DNA from: an uncultured Flavobacteriales bacterium
GTDB taxonomy: Bacteria > Bacteroidota > Bacteroidia > Flavobacteriales > Flavobacteriaceae
Direction: 5' to 3'
NCBI GenBank assembly: GCA_913020155.1
Contig: CAJWBA010000002.1
Span: 78,457 to 142,456 of the forward strand
DNA: 64,000 nucleotides
The notes below the pieces were generated by a model. It saw nothing but the letters and a program-made list of their open reading frames with translations, was not told where the DNA came from and made no database searches. The position numbers and the translations under genes are program-made. Every line of letters begins with the position of its first letter. Position 1 is the first letter of the stretch. Shown here one piece after another: positions 48,001 through 54,959 of this stretch.

Positions 48001-48490
48001 TCCACTGGGAGGTTGAATTTGTTATGTCGTTATTTTTCCATAAACCACCACTAACACCTCCAGCAATAACTCTTTTTCCAGTTCCATCTGTTTGATCCCA
48101 AACAGCTGCTCGAGTTCTTCCAGAATGATTTTTAGGTCCGACTTCATACCATGGTGTTGCAACACTTTCACCAGGGACAGCATATTTAGCCACCTCATCA
48201 TTATATCTTTCAATTTGTTGTTGAGCGTCTAATTTACTGGAATAATCAGGGATTCCTGTAGAAGGATCTAAGGTTAAATCGTATAACTGTTCGTGATATT
48301 GATTTGGAGGTAAACCATTAGCTTTACGTTCACTTCTAGTTAACTTTTGAGTTTCTTTAAATGGACTATTATTTATAAAAAATTCATGTAACTCTTTGGG
48401 ATTCATTCCCTCGTCAAAAATGAGAAAAAAGCTAAACAAAGAAATTACTACCGGTAATTTAGATTGAATTGATTTTTTTAAATTTAACAT
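42020..48490 (-). CDS. giant secreted protein: beta-propeller plus twelve alternating cadherin/VCBS-like repeats
   Basis: 2156 residues. Signal segment about 1-27. A region of about 90 residues has TRSERKANGLPPNQYHEQLY. A sortilin/BNR-type propeller (about 110-880) shows blades such as GIYKSTNGGDDWTLVFGRG, DVNDIALYDHD, FRSQNGGSDWSQI and VGTDLGVWRT. Then come about 1200 residues of two alternating repeat kinds of roughly 100 residues. Seven A units have EGGTxTTTT, LxNDTDxDG and GTFxYTHDGTxxxTDSF. Five B units have CP at the start, EDxxD, FxDxExDxLT and a second Cys near the end. The order is A B A B A B A B B A A A. A Cys-rich tail (about 2093-2156) follows. No T9SS C-terminal sorting domain is recognisable. 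Surface adhesion or glycan binding is inferred. Confidence 0.87.
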   Translation of the reverse strand: MLNLKKSIQSKLPVVISLFSFFLIFDEGMNPKELHEFFINNSPFKETQKLTRSERKANGLPPNQYHEQLYDLTLDPSTGIPDYSSKLDAQQQIERYNDEVAKYAVPGESVATPWYEVGPKNHSGRTRAAVWDQTDGTGKRVIAGGVSGGLWKNNDITNSTSQWTRISGVPGNLAVSVIVQDEDNPSLLYVGTGENYTNGDAFGNGIYKSTNGGDDWTLVFGRGTSTTVTNTGSFGNLRVEGFFSVNDIALYDHDKNAGTEPQVFAGLSSVYHVRRSAALTTWTDENVVGLYKYDGTSWDRITSVNNGAGRFENVNDIEVQEVSNRIWLSTQKSALGTSFGRGGRFWYSDDGITFTKSNPTFPAFPTTTRNDRLRTEIASSHQNTDTHYIIINTSNTSSSTASYPQIPIIYKTTDNFTSFSYIVPPADVDTGIPNFDYTRGQSFYDLEIEVDPFNDEILYVGGIDWFRSQNGGSDWSQITKWSNNNNLFNLNCSIVHADQHGLYFKPGPGNSNEAIVVNDGGVYYSSSLSTASDTSTFTEMEKNMITTQFYAVAQSPPDFAGADWIIGGTQDNGTYSLINSNQNKTDGTEIQGGDGGDTFFDQVGGDYYISNYVKNNTILRGEFDALGNITIDLGWERGADNSGIDNLTSDLSIPSNEGSFINPAALDSNQDVYFSNAGDRFGANSIRVITGLERGGTPATFLIPSVSTGADFVTALEVSPFTTDRTTLFVGLKSGEVKKITNAQNLGSHVITPVYSQSGSVSDIQFGDNENEIYLTYYNYGLNAANNSNIRYTNDGFAGGLSSNKEGDLPDIPVLTILNNPFEDDEVIVGTDLGVWRTANFSAANPNWTPAYEGMQDVAVRDLDYRGVSALDNRVLAASYGRGVFVGSFTSSSNPPLTVADSILVAEGGTATTTTGGATSVLSNDSDPDGDTITTRIVSTTLNGTLNLAPSGTGSFTYTHDDTETTTDTFWYRAYDGSVFGNTVSVTINITPVEECPIVQNPLSNVSVTEDASDSVIPFTNVFNDPESNVLTYTVTNTNAALVTASINTTTLTLDYASDATGTATITIFANDSGCGSLVPHEFLVTVNPDNDLPIGVSDTVTVTEGGTVTTTTALATSVLFNDTDVDGGNLTIGNGFGAIAPSVSKGSLTLLNNGTFSYTHDGTQNPGDITTNDSFLYRPFDTQGFGNTTTVTIQIFHTNDCPIVNIPINDFSAIEDDPDDNIDISSVFSDEENDAITLTVSSTNLGLLSATKSSATTLTIDYVDDMTGSSTIILYATDNTIECSSLVSSSFVITVVAENDTPVGVADTINVFEGSSVTTTTAGNSVIANDTDTEGDNLTVTKLTDPMWHLGGGFTLQSSGTFIYTHDASETTTDSFTYRLTDTFTTTDVLVTINIIPVNDCPSVTSPPIPDINVLEDAADTVRNLNSYFTDAENDPLSYSFINDDTSLATVTLSSASLTIDYIPEQNGTTTITIFVDDTQGCNTTQDVFIVNVADVNDVPVSTGNSLIVDEGGTVTTTTSRFSSLLDNDTDPEGETLKAILVTPPVNGSLTLLSSGTFQYVHNGSETTTDSFQYKANDEIDDGNTVTVSITINPVNDCPVWNDATFATQINTVTRNEEFTAFNWATPIQNYITDPDHISHTITVSYTNSDIVSITLDGSGRLSYTSIPNQNGSSTGTITIDDLTCKIYQPISITITPVNDCPTLDNALPDISVTEDDPDRYIPLANIFSDVDVADVLTYTATPGDPSLIATSITSTALIIDFLLNQNGSTFIVLSVDDGTASCTIDDIFNVSVVQVNDPPTGASDIISVVNGGTTSQLNDGIFSVLNNDTDPESDSMTAVKVTDPINGTLTSFSSNGNFTYTHDGTATITDSFTYTPRDRFSIGNTTTVTIYINNLPVGVTETIQVFEGGTATVTTNASTSVLSNDTDTDAGDAANLTAAIATSPAFGTLLLNSDGSFVYTHDDTENFTDSFTYIPFDLKGYGLPTTVTISVSNTNDAPIAYPDSIIVGLGSTISLLSDGTNNVLLNDTDTDGDVLSATLVSSASFGTITLNPGGTFSYVQGGVMNGGDSFSYKANDGALDSNVVSVTIALTCSPCTESTIEGGSNGVVFTYKGCNCRDYDVYVPKGKTFIFCHLNNSISISQGSFTVITTKVCN
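42210..45806 (-). repeat. twelve tandem ~300-bp coding repeats (A and B types) within the giant protein
   Basis: Protein repeats of about 100 residues, seven of type A (VCBS/Ig-like, NDTDxDG) and five of type B (Cys-pair, EDxxD), alternating for most of the array. DNA of the copies is diverged, so this is an old expansion rather than a recent duplication. B copies 4 and 5 are adjacent, breaking the alternation. Confidence 0.75.
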
Positions 48491-48569
48491 AAGTTTTATA
48501 ATATATTACTAACGCAATAAAACCATATCTATTGTGGATAATCACTAGAGAATTAATTGTTATTATCGA

Positions 48570-48863
48570 TCAAGCTAACAATGATTGAACTTTCATTGCT
48601 AGTCCCATGTCTCCACCAATTTTTATTTTACCTCCCATAACAGCCATCATTGGATTTAAATCACCATTTTTTATATCCATCAATACATCAGCCGTAGCAG
48701 ATATAGTACAATCCGCCTCGTTATCTTCTTGGGAAACAATATTTGAATTTCCGGTCCCGTCTACATAAACAGTCAGGTCTCCAACCTCAAATTTCAGAGT
48801 ACCTCCTATTGCCTCTGCAGCTTCTGCTTTTTCTTTCAATTGATCAAATACTTCGTTGCTCAT
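48570..48863 (-). CDS. SCP2 sterol-binding domain protein
   Basis: 97 residues forming just one SCP2 domain: a short helix, then GGTLKFEVGDLTVYVDGTG, CTISATADVLMDIKNGDLNP and MMAVMGGKIKIGGDMGLAMKV. Small stand-alone SCP2 proteins bind fatty acids or acyl-CoA. It lies beside the methylmalonyl-CoA genes but divergent from them, so a link to acyl-CoA metabolism is only suggestive. Confidence 0.9.
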   Translation of the reverse strand: MSNEVFDQLKEKAEAAEAIGGTLKFEVGDLTVYVDGTGNSNIVSQEDNEADCTISATADVLMDIKNGDLNPMMAVMGGKIKIGGDMGLAMKVQSLLA

Positions 48864-49021
48864 AATAATAAATTGTTTGTTGGCTTAAAAATAAGAATTA
48901 AAGCACAAATTAAGAAACAATACCGAGGGAATTCTTAGAGATTTTGACTGTATTAAAATAAAAAATCAAGACTTTAATTAATTCCATGAAAAATATTCAT
49001 TTAGAATTTACACATTTCAAC

Positions 49022-49029
49022 TACCTTTG
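49022..49029 (+). promoter_or_regulatory. -7-like element before the epimerase-meaB unit
   Basis: TACCTTTG matches TAnnTTTG, with TTA (one mismatch to TTG) 18 nt upstream. It ends 4 nt before the ATG at 49034, so the transcript would be leaderless or nearly so if that start is used. Confidence 0.4.
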
Positions 49030-49033
49030 TCTT

Positions 49034-49246
49034 ATGAAAACACCTTCTAAGCTCTCCAAATGGGATATCATAAAACCTTGTGAAAGAGAGTATCATTCTA
49101 TAGCTCGTTTGGCAAAAAAATACAGTTGTAGTACCAGTGCAATCAAGCGAATGTTGTATAAAAATAAAAAGACTTATGATGCTTTTCTAATTCATGCCCC
49201 CGATTCAAAAGTTTTAAAACCCTTTGAATCTTCTGAAAATAAATAA
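49034..49246 (+). CDS. small helix-turn-helix-like protein
   Basis: 70 residues from the ATG at 49034; an ATG 48 nt earlier (48986) also opens the frame but would include the promoter-like TACCTTTG. The segment HSIARLAKKYSCSTSAIKRM looks like a homeodomain-type helix-turn-helix, with a Lys/Arg-rich end. It is 2 nt upstream of the epimerase gene and may be part of that operon. The function is not known; DNA binding is inference. Confidence 0.6.
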   Translation: MKTPSKLSKWDIIKPCEREYHSIARLAKKYSCSTSAIKRMLYKNKKTYDAFLIHAPDSKVLKPFESSENK

Positions 49247-49248
49247 AA

Positions 49249-49650
49249 ATGAAAGGAGTTGATCATATTGGAATAGCTGTTGGTGATTTAGAGGTTTCAA
49301 ATAAAATTTTTGAAGCTTTATTAAACACAAAATGTTATAAAATTGAAAATATTCCAGATCAAAAAGTACTAACTTCATTTTTCAAAATAGGAGACCAGAA
49401 AATTGAGTTGGTTGCAGCAACAGATGTATCAAGTCCAATTTTTAAGTTCATTGACAAAAAAGGAGAAGGAATACATCACATTGCTTTTGAAGTTGAGGAT
49501 ATTCGATCAGAAATTAAACGTTTAAAAAAAGAAGGATTTCAAGCCCTTAGCGAAGAACCTTTAAAAGGTGCAGACAACAAACTTGTTATTTTTTTTCACC
49601 CCAAAACAACCAACGGAGTACTAATAGAGTTGTGCCAAGAAATACGCTAA
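49249..49650 (+). CDS. mce: methylmalonyl-CoA epimerase
   Basis: 133 residues, a vicinal oxygen chelate protein of two beta-alpha-beta-beta-beta modules. It begins DHIGIAVGDLEVS with the first metal His. HHIAFEVEDI (about 85) gives the second His, and a Glu is found in ELVAATD and near the end in VLIELCQ. It interconverts (S)- and (R)-methylmalonyl-CoA between propionyl-CoA carboxylase and the mutase. It is followed 3 nt later by meaB. Confidence 0.92.
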   Translation: MKGVDHIGIAVGDLEVSNKIFEALLNTKCYKIENIPDQKVLTSFFKIGDQKIELVAATDVSSPIFKFIDKKGEGIHHIAFEVEDIRSEIKRLKKEGFQALSEEPLKGADNKLVIFFHPKTTNGVLIELCQEIR

Positions 49651-49653
49651 CCT

Positions 49654-50664
49654 ATGGTAAAGAGGTCTCAGGATATTGATTTAAAGATTTTTAAAGAAGA
49701 GATTTGTAAGGGCAACACCTCTTTTCTGAGTCAAGCAATAACCCTTGGCGAAAGTACTTTGGCTTTGCACAGAAAGCAGTTTCGAGATTTACTTACTGAG
49801 TTAATCCCCCATTCCGGATCTTCAATACGAATTGGTATTACAGGAACTCCAGGAGCTGGAAAGAGTACATTGATAGAAAGTTTGGGAACTTATTTAATTG
49901 AAAAATACCACAAAAAAGTAGCTGTTTTGGCTGTCGACCCCAGTAGCGAGTTAAACCATGGAAGCATTTTAGGAGATAAAACCCGGATGGAACTTTTAAG
50001 TCGATCCGAAGATGCTTTTATTCGACCCTCTCCATCCAAATCTAATTTAGGGGGAGTAACTCAGAATACACGTGAATCAGTTTATTTGTGTGAAGCTGCA
50101 GGCTATGACATTATTTTAATTGAAACTGTTGGAGTTGGTCAATCAGAAATAGCGGTTCATTCCATGGTTGATTTTTTTATGATTCTTCAAATTGTTGGTG
50201 GGGGAGATGACCTTCAGGCAATAAAAAGAGGTGTTTATGAACATATTGATTTATTAGTAATTCATAAAGCTGATGAAGATAAAGTAAACCAAGCACGAAG
50301 TGAGGCTGCAAATTTCAAAAAAATGTTTGCTTTATTTCCTGCTAAACAATCTCAATGGAATCCTGTAGCGATGACCTGTTCCTCCAAAGAAAATACAGGG
50401 ATATCAGAACTCTGGCAAACGATCGTTAAATATTTAGAACAAACACAAAACTCCGGTTATTTTCAAAAAAAGAGAACTCTCCAAAACATTGCATGGTATT
50501 CCGAGCTTCAGCAAGAACAACTGAAACGTTTTCTGGAAGAACATCCAAAACTAAATGATGGTATACTTCAAATAAATCAGGAAGTTGAGGATGAAATACT
50601 TACTCCCCTCAGGGCATCAAAAAGATTGGAAAAACTATTAACCAGTCTCTTTTCGAATACATAA
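49654..50664 (+). CDS. meaB: MeaB G-protein chaperone of methylmalonyl-CoA mutase
   Basis: 336 residues. P-loop GTPase of the ArgK/MeaB family: GITGTPGAGKSTLIESLG (about 62-79), VDPSSELNHGSILGDKTRM (switch I, about 100), ETVGVGQSE (switch II, about 160) and HKADEDKVN (NKxD equivalent, about 203). It guards adenosylcobalamin loading of the mutase and protects it from inactivation. The mutase subunits themselves lie 3 kb downstream. Confidence 0.94.
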   Translation: MVKRSQDIDLKIFKEEICKGNTSFLSQAITLGESTLALHRKQFRDLLTELIPHSGSSIRIGITGTPGAGKSTLIESLGTYLIEKYHKKVAVLAVDPSSELNHGSILGDKTRMELLSRSEDAFIRPSPSKSNLGGVTQNTRESVYLCEAAGYDIILIETVGVGQSEIAVHSMVDFFMILQIVGGGDDLQAIKRGVYEHIDLLVIHKADEDKVNQARSEAANFKKMFALFPAKQSQWNPVAMTCSSKENTGISELWQTIVKYLEQTQNSGYFQKKRTLQNIAWYSELQQEQLKRFLEEHPKLNDGILQINQEVEDEILTPLRASKRLEKLLTSLFSNT

Positions 50665-50667
50665 AAA

Positions 50668-51123
50668 TCACTTCAACTGCACAGCATCCAGTATTTTTGG
50701 AAGTGATCGTTCTAGACGTTTGGTTTTCATGGGTAAGCATAGGATGTTACCTTTTCTAATTTCATGAGTTTCATTTTCAGTTGAAACAACGAATAAAAGA
50801 TTCAATATTTGTTTTTGATTTAATGCCTTTTTTAATCCTGAGATAAATTTTTTATTATCATTTGAATACAATAGAAAATGAACGAAATGAACATCATTTT
50901 CAACAGCCTGTTAGAACAAATGATTTAAGTCTAAATTAAAGGTAGCAACATCTACATCCAAACCAATTTTTGCATATTGTAGAGTTAAATTCGAATGCTC
51001 TTCTGAATTTTCAATTGGTTCAAAATTACAAATCAATACTCTGGGTCTTCGACCATAATTTTTTTATGAACTCGCCAATAATTTGTTCTACCATGTCATC
51101 AATCAATAGTGTTGAGTTTTCAT
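50668..51123 (-). pseudogene. broken gene with a B12-binding-domain-like region
   Basis: On the minus strand the pieces read ENSTLLIDDMVEQIIGEF, then after a frameshift near 51065 GRRPRVLICNFEPIENSEE, LQYAKIGLDVDVATFNLDLN, a TAA stop (about 50911), AVENDVHFVHFLLYSN, SGLKKALNQKQILNLLFVVS, and on to a natural stop at 50668. The order RRPR-hydrophobic-strand, Y-x-x-G-x-DVDV, ENDVH parallels the C-terminal cobalamin domain of the mutase in this window ([25 protein letters not shown]). The DxHxxG cobalamin motif is absent. It abuts the ALDH stop. The match is weak enough that the identity is only probable; that the frame is broken is clear. Confidence 0.6.
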
Positions 51124-52493
51124 AACAACCCCAGTATTTTCTTCAAAAGATCAAAGGATTTTGGATAGGGTGCGTACCTTAAGGGTAAGTCAAGCCAAAG
51201 GGCTTTTTTTAAAAAAGGTTTGTAATGGGTAAATGTATCAAAACCATATTTTCCATGATAAGCACCTGTTCCACTATGACCAACACCTCCAAAGGGAAGT
51301 TTATCGTTTGAAAATTGAATGACAGTATCATTAGAAACACCTCCTCCAAATGAATATTCTTGCTGTATTTTTTTGATGAAAGAATTTCTTTTACTGAAAA
51401 CATAAAATCCAAGTGGTTTTTCATAACGATTGATGATTGGTTTTAGTTCCTCTTCATTTTCATAACTCAAAATGGGTAGGAGGGGACCGAAAATTTCATC
51501 TTTCATAATTTCACTGTCCAAATCGGGCTGATCAATTAGAGTAGGTTCTAGATATAAATCTTTTTCATCTATCTTTCCTCCGTGAGTAATGGATTCTCCT
51601 TCAAGCATTTTCTTGAGGTGTAATAAATGTTTTTGATTAATTATTTTCCCGTAGCTCGATGACTGTTGCGGATCATCACCAAAAGCTTTTTTTATTTCAT
51701 TAATCAAAGCTTGATTCAATTCCGAAACTTTGGATTGATGAACCAAAAGATAATCGGGAGCAATACAAGTCTGACCACAATTTACATACTTTCCCCAAAC
51801 AATTCTGCGAGCAGTCAGGGAAATGGAAGCAGTTTGATCTACGATACAAGGATTTTTTCCACCAAGTTCAAGAGTGTAGGGAGTGAGATGTTTTGCTGCA
51901 GCTAGTGCAACAATTTTACCCACATTAGTACTTCCAGTAAAAAAAATATAATCCCAGCGAAGTTTTAATAATTCAGTTGACACCTTTGCATCTCCCTGAA
52001 CTACACAAACATGTTCCGCAACAAAGGATTTTTCGATAATTTCTTCTACAATTGCAGCGGTTTTTGGAGCATATTCTGAGGGTTTTAGTACTACAGTATT
52101 TCCTGCACCAACGGCATTAATTACGGAAACCAATGCGAGTTGAAAGGGATAATTCCAGGGACTAATTTGTAAAGTACATCCGTAGGGTTCTGGAATTAAA
52201 CAATCCTGAGTGGGGTAATTTATTAGTGAAGAAGCAATACGTTTTGTTTTGGTCCAAGAATTCAGATTATTTAGTGTGTTCTTAATTTCTTTTTTTATGA
52301 TAAAAACCTCAGTAATTAAAGACTCATATTCTGACTTTTTAAGATCTGAGAATAAGGCTTTGTATATGGCATCTTCTTTATCCTCAATGGTGTGTAGTAA
52401 TTTTTTTAATGCAGTTTTTCTGTAGGAAACTGCTTGGGTAACATTTGAATCAAAAAAAGCTTTTTGATTTTGATTGATAGTTTTGATTTCCAT
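51120..52493 (-). CDS. aldehyde dehydrogenase (class 3-like)
   Basis: 457 residues from the ATG at 52493; an ATG 30 nt upstream (52523) is also in frame, but the family starts nearer this point. NAD(P) aldehyde dehydrogenase: ISPWNYPFQLALVSVINAVG (about 112), FFTGSTNVGK (about 188), general-base Glu in LELGGKNP (about 213) and the nucleophile Cys in NCGQTCIAPDY (about 245). The C-terminus has PFGGVGHSGTGAYHGK. It resembles fatty aldehyde dehydrogenases, with no extra membrane anchor. The substrate is unknown. Confidence 0.9.
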   Translation of the reverse strand: MEIKTINQNQKAFFDSNVTQAVSYRKTALKKLLHTIEDKEDAIYKALFSDLKKSEYESLITEVFIIKKEIKNTLNNLNSWTKTKRIASSLINYPTQDCLIPEPYGCTLQISPWNYPFQLALVSVINAVGAGNTVVLKPSEYAPKTAAIVEEIIEKSFVAEHVCVVQGDAKVSTELLKLRWDYIFFTGSTNVGKIVALAAAKHLTPYTLELGGKNPCIVDQTASISLTARRIVWGKYVNCGQTCIAPDYLLVHQSKVSELNQALINEIKKAFGDDPQQSSSYGKIINQKHLLHLKKMLEGESITHGGKIDEKDLYLEPTLIDQPDLDSEIMKDEIFGPLLPILSYENEEELKPIINRYEKPLGFYVFSKRNSFIKKIQQEYSFGGGVSNDTVIQFSNDKLPFGGVGHSGTGAYHGKYGFDTFTHYKPFLKKALWLDLPLRYAPYPKSFDLLKKILGLL

Positions 52494-52639
52494 GAGTGTA
52501 TGATATAGTTTCGAAGATACCATATTTTATTCAACCTTAAGTTTCCAGTTGAAAGTCAAAGAATTGAGGCTCACAAACTCAATTAAAAAATAGTCTTACA
52601 AACCTAGATTATATGATTATATTTACTTGTAAATAAATC

Positions 52640-53593
52640 ATGAAAATGAAGAAACTACAGGTTGCTTTAGCACAAATTTCTCCTGTTTGGCTAAACAAAA
52701 ATAAAACCCTTGATAAAGTAAAAACAGCTATGCTTCAAGCATCCAAAGGAAAAGTACAGCTTATTGTTTTTGGAGAGGGTCTTTTGCCTGGATATCCTTT
52801 TTGGTTAGCCTTAACCAATGGTGCGCAATGGGATTTGAAAATAAATAAGGTTTTGCATGCCCATTATGCTCAAAATTCGGTCAACATAGAAAACGGAGAT
52901 TTGGATGAAGTTTGCTCTTTAGCAAAGCAATATAAAATGGCAGTTTATATTGGCGTAATAGAACGTGCCTCAAATCGAGGGGGTCATAGTCTTTACTGTT
53001 CTTTGGTATTTATAAATGATCAAGGAATTATTTGTAGTGTCCACAGAAAATTACAACCTACATATGATGAGCGGTTGACATGGGCACCCGGTGATGGTAA
53101 TGGACTACAAGTGCACTCTCATAAAGGGTTTACGTTGGGAGGTCTGAATTGTTGGGAGAATTGGATGCCCTTGCCAAGAGCTGCATTGTACGGAATGGGT
53201 GAAAATGTACATTGTGCAGTATGGCCTGGAAGTGATCATAACACCAAAGATATTACTCGATTCATTGCACGGGAAAGTAGATCCTATGTGATTTCTGTTA
53301 GTGCGTTGATGACAAAAAATGATTTCCCAAAAGAGACCCCTTATTTGGAAGAGTTGTTGGCTGCTGCACCCGATAATTTAGCCAATGGAGGGTCTTGTGT
53401 AGCAAATCCAGATGGTAGCTGGCTTATTGAGCCAATCATCAATTCTGAGGGTGTTTTTTGTACTGAAATTCATTTAAATCGTATCTATGAAGAACGTCAA
53501 AATTTTGATCCCACTGGACATTATTCTCGACCCGATGTAACCCAGTTACACCTCAATCGCGAACGACAATCTACCCTTAAAATTAAGGATTAA
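52640..53593 (+). CDS. nitrilase (branch 1, true nitrilase type)
   Basis: 317 residues. The C-N hydrolase triad is visible: Glu in VFGEGLLPGYPFW (about 46), Lys in HRKLQPTYDERLTWAPGDGN (about 132-151) and Cys in GGLNCWENWMPLPR (about 170). The ERLTWAPGD segment and the C-terminal FDPTGHYSRPDVTQLHL are features of true nitrilases, which turn nitriles directly into carboxylic acids plus ammonia. It ends 16 nt before mutA, suggesting cotranscription. The substrate is unknown. Confidence 0.85.
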   Translation: MKMKKLQVALAQISPVWLNKNKTLDKVKTAMLQASKGKVQLIVFGEGLLPGYPFWLALTNGAQWDLKINKVLHAHYAQNSVNIENGDLDEVCSLAKQYKMAVYIGVIERASNRGGHSLYCSLVFINDQGIICSVHRKLQPTYDERLTWAPGDGNGLQVHSHKGFTLGGLNCWENWMPLPRAALYGMGENVHCAVWPGSDHNTKDITRFIARESRSYVISVSALMTKNDFPKETPYLEELLAAAPDNLANGGSCVANPDGSWLIEPIINSEGVFCTEIHLNRIYEERQNFDPTGHYSRPDVTQLHLNRERQSTLKIKD

Positions 53594-53609
53594 TTCGAAC
53601 AGCTTGAAA

Positions 53610-54959
53610 ATGAAACAAAAACTATTTTCAGAATTTAAAAGCAGTAGTGATCAAGAAGTCTGGTCTCAAATTAAAAGGGATTTAAATGGCTTGAACTTAA
53701 ATTCTACTTTATGCTGGGAATCTTTGGATGGTATTACAACACAACCTTTTTATGAACGCTACAATAATCATTCAAAACGAATCATAAATTCATTCCCCAA
53801 GCAATGGAATACCGCTCATACCATAGATATTGAATTGGATATTAAATCCTTAGTTCATTCGTGTAAAATTCTATTAAAATTAGATGTTGCAGTAGTTTTT
53901 ATATGTCTTAAAAATGAAAAAATATCATTTAAAAATCTTTTTGAAGCGCTAAAACCCTTTAAAATTAAAATTTATTTGGTTTTTCATTTTATTCCAAAGC
54001 GAAAACTTCTCAAGGACGTGGAGTCAAACTTTTTGAACCAAAATAATCGCTTTTTACTTTTTGATCCGATAATTAACCTTGCCAAAACTGGAAATTGGAT
54101 AATAGATCAAAAAACTGATATGGAACATTGGAATCAATTAATTCATAAAAGTAAGTTAAGCACATCAATCTATGTAGATGCTCGAATTCATCAAAATGCT
54201 GGGGCTACCATACCTCAGCAACTTGCTTATGGTATGAGTCAAGCGGTAGATTACATAACCCAGATAGAATCTTCATCATTTGATGAGGTTGAGATTCTTT
54301 TTCATCTGGCAGTGGGAAGTAATTATTTTTTTGAAATAGCAAAAATTCAAGCATTAAAAACAGTTTTTAGTCAAGTATTGTCTATTTACAATTTTCGAAT
54401 AACATTCAAGATCATTGCAGAGCCCTCAAAACGCAATATGACGCTACAAGATTACAATAATAATATGCTCCGTACAACGACAGCATTGATGGCAGCAATA
54501 TTGGGAGGAGCTGATTTCATCAATAATTTAGCTTATGATTCTATCATAAACCCTCCCAATAACTTTGGAGATCGTATTGCACAAAACCAATTGCTTATCC
54601 TAAAAAATGAAAGCTATTTTGATCAAGTCACCAATCCCATAGAAGGCTCATATTACATAGAGAAATTAACGGAAGAATTTGCTGAATTATCACTAAAGCA
54701 CTTTCAGTATTTAGAAGCAGATAATGGTTTTTTTAATGCACTACTTCACGGAAAGATTCAAAAAGAAATTCAAGACTCAGCTGATAATGAACAATTACTT
54801 TTTGATTCTGGGGATCTCGTTTTGGTCGGAACAAATAAATACAAAGACCCCGAAGAACCGAAAACAGTAGCTACTGTTCATTCCCAAAAAAAAATAAAAG
54901 TTGGTATTGTAAAGCCGATCATTGAAAAACGTTTAGCAGAAAAAATAGAAAGCTCATGA
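53610..54959 (+). CDS. mutA: methylmalonyl-CoA mutase small (beta) subunit
   Basis: 449 residues from the ATG at 53610 (the frame opens at a TTG two codons earlier). Homologous to the mutase TIM-barrel domain but without a C-terminal cobalamin domain, as in other flavobacteria. Recognisable blocks: [20 protein letters not shown] (about 203), [15 protein letters not shown] (about 300) and [17 protein letters not shown] (about 344). The subunit is non-catalytic and pairs with MutB. Its stop overlaps the mutB ATG (ATGA). Confidence 0.9.
   Translation: MKQKLFSEFKSSSDQEVWSQIKRDLNGLNLNSTLCWESLDGITTQPFYERYNNHSKRIINSFPKQWNTAHTIDIELDIKSLVHSCKILLKLDVAVVFICLKNEKISFKNLFEALKPFKIKIYLVFHFIPKRKLLKDVESNFLNQNNRFLLFDPIINLAKTGNWIIDQKTDMEHWNQLIHKSKLSTSIYVDARIHQNAGATIPQQLAYGMSQAVDYITQIESSSFDEVEILFHLAVGSNYFFEIAKIQALKTVFSQVLSIYNFRITFKIIAEPSKRNMTLQDYNNNMLRTTTALMAAILGGADFINNLAYDSIINPPNNFGDRIAQNQLLILKNESYFDQVTNPIEGSYYIEKLTEEFAELSLKHFQYLEADNGFFNALLHGKIQKEIQDSADNEQLLFDSGDLVLVGTNKYKDPEEPKTVATVHSQKKIKVGIVKPIIEKRLAEKIESS

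Noticed and set aside
52524..52639. Cobalamin riboswitch upstream of the nitrilase-mutase operon
   Set aside because: No B12-box or multi-helix leader could be seen in this 116-nt gap.
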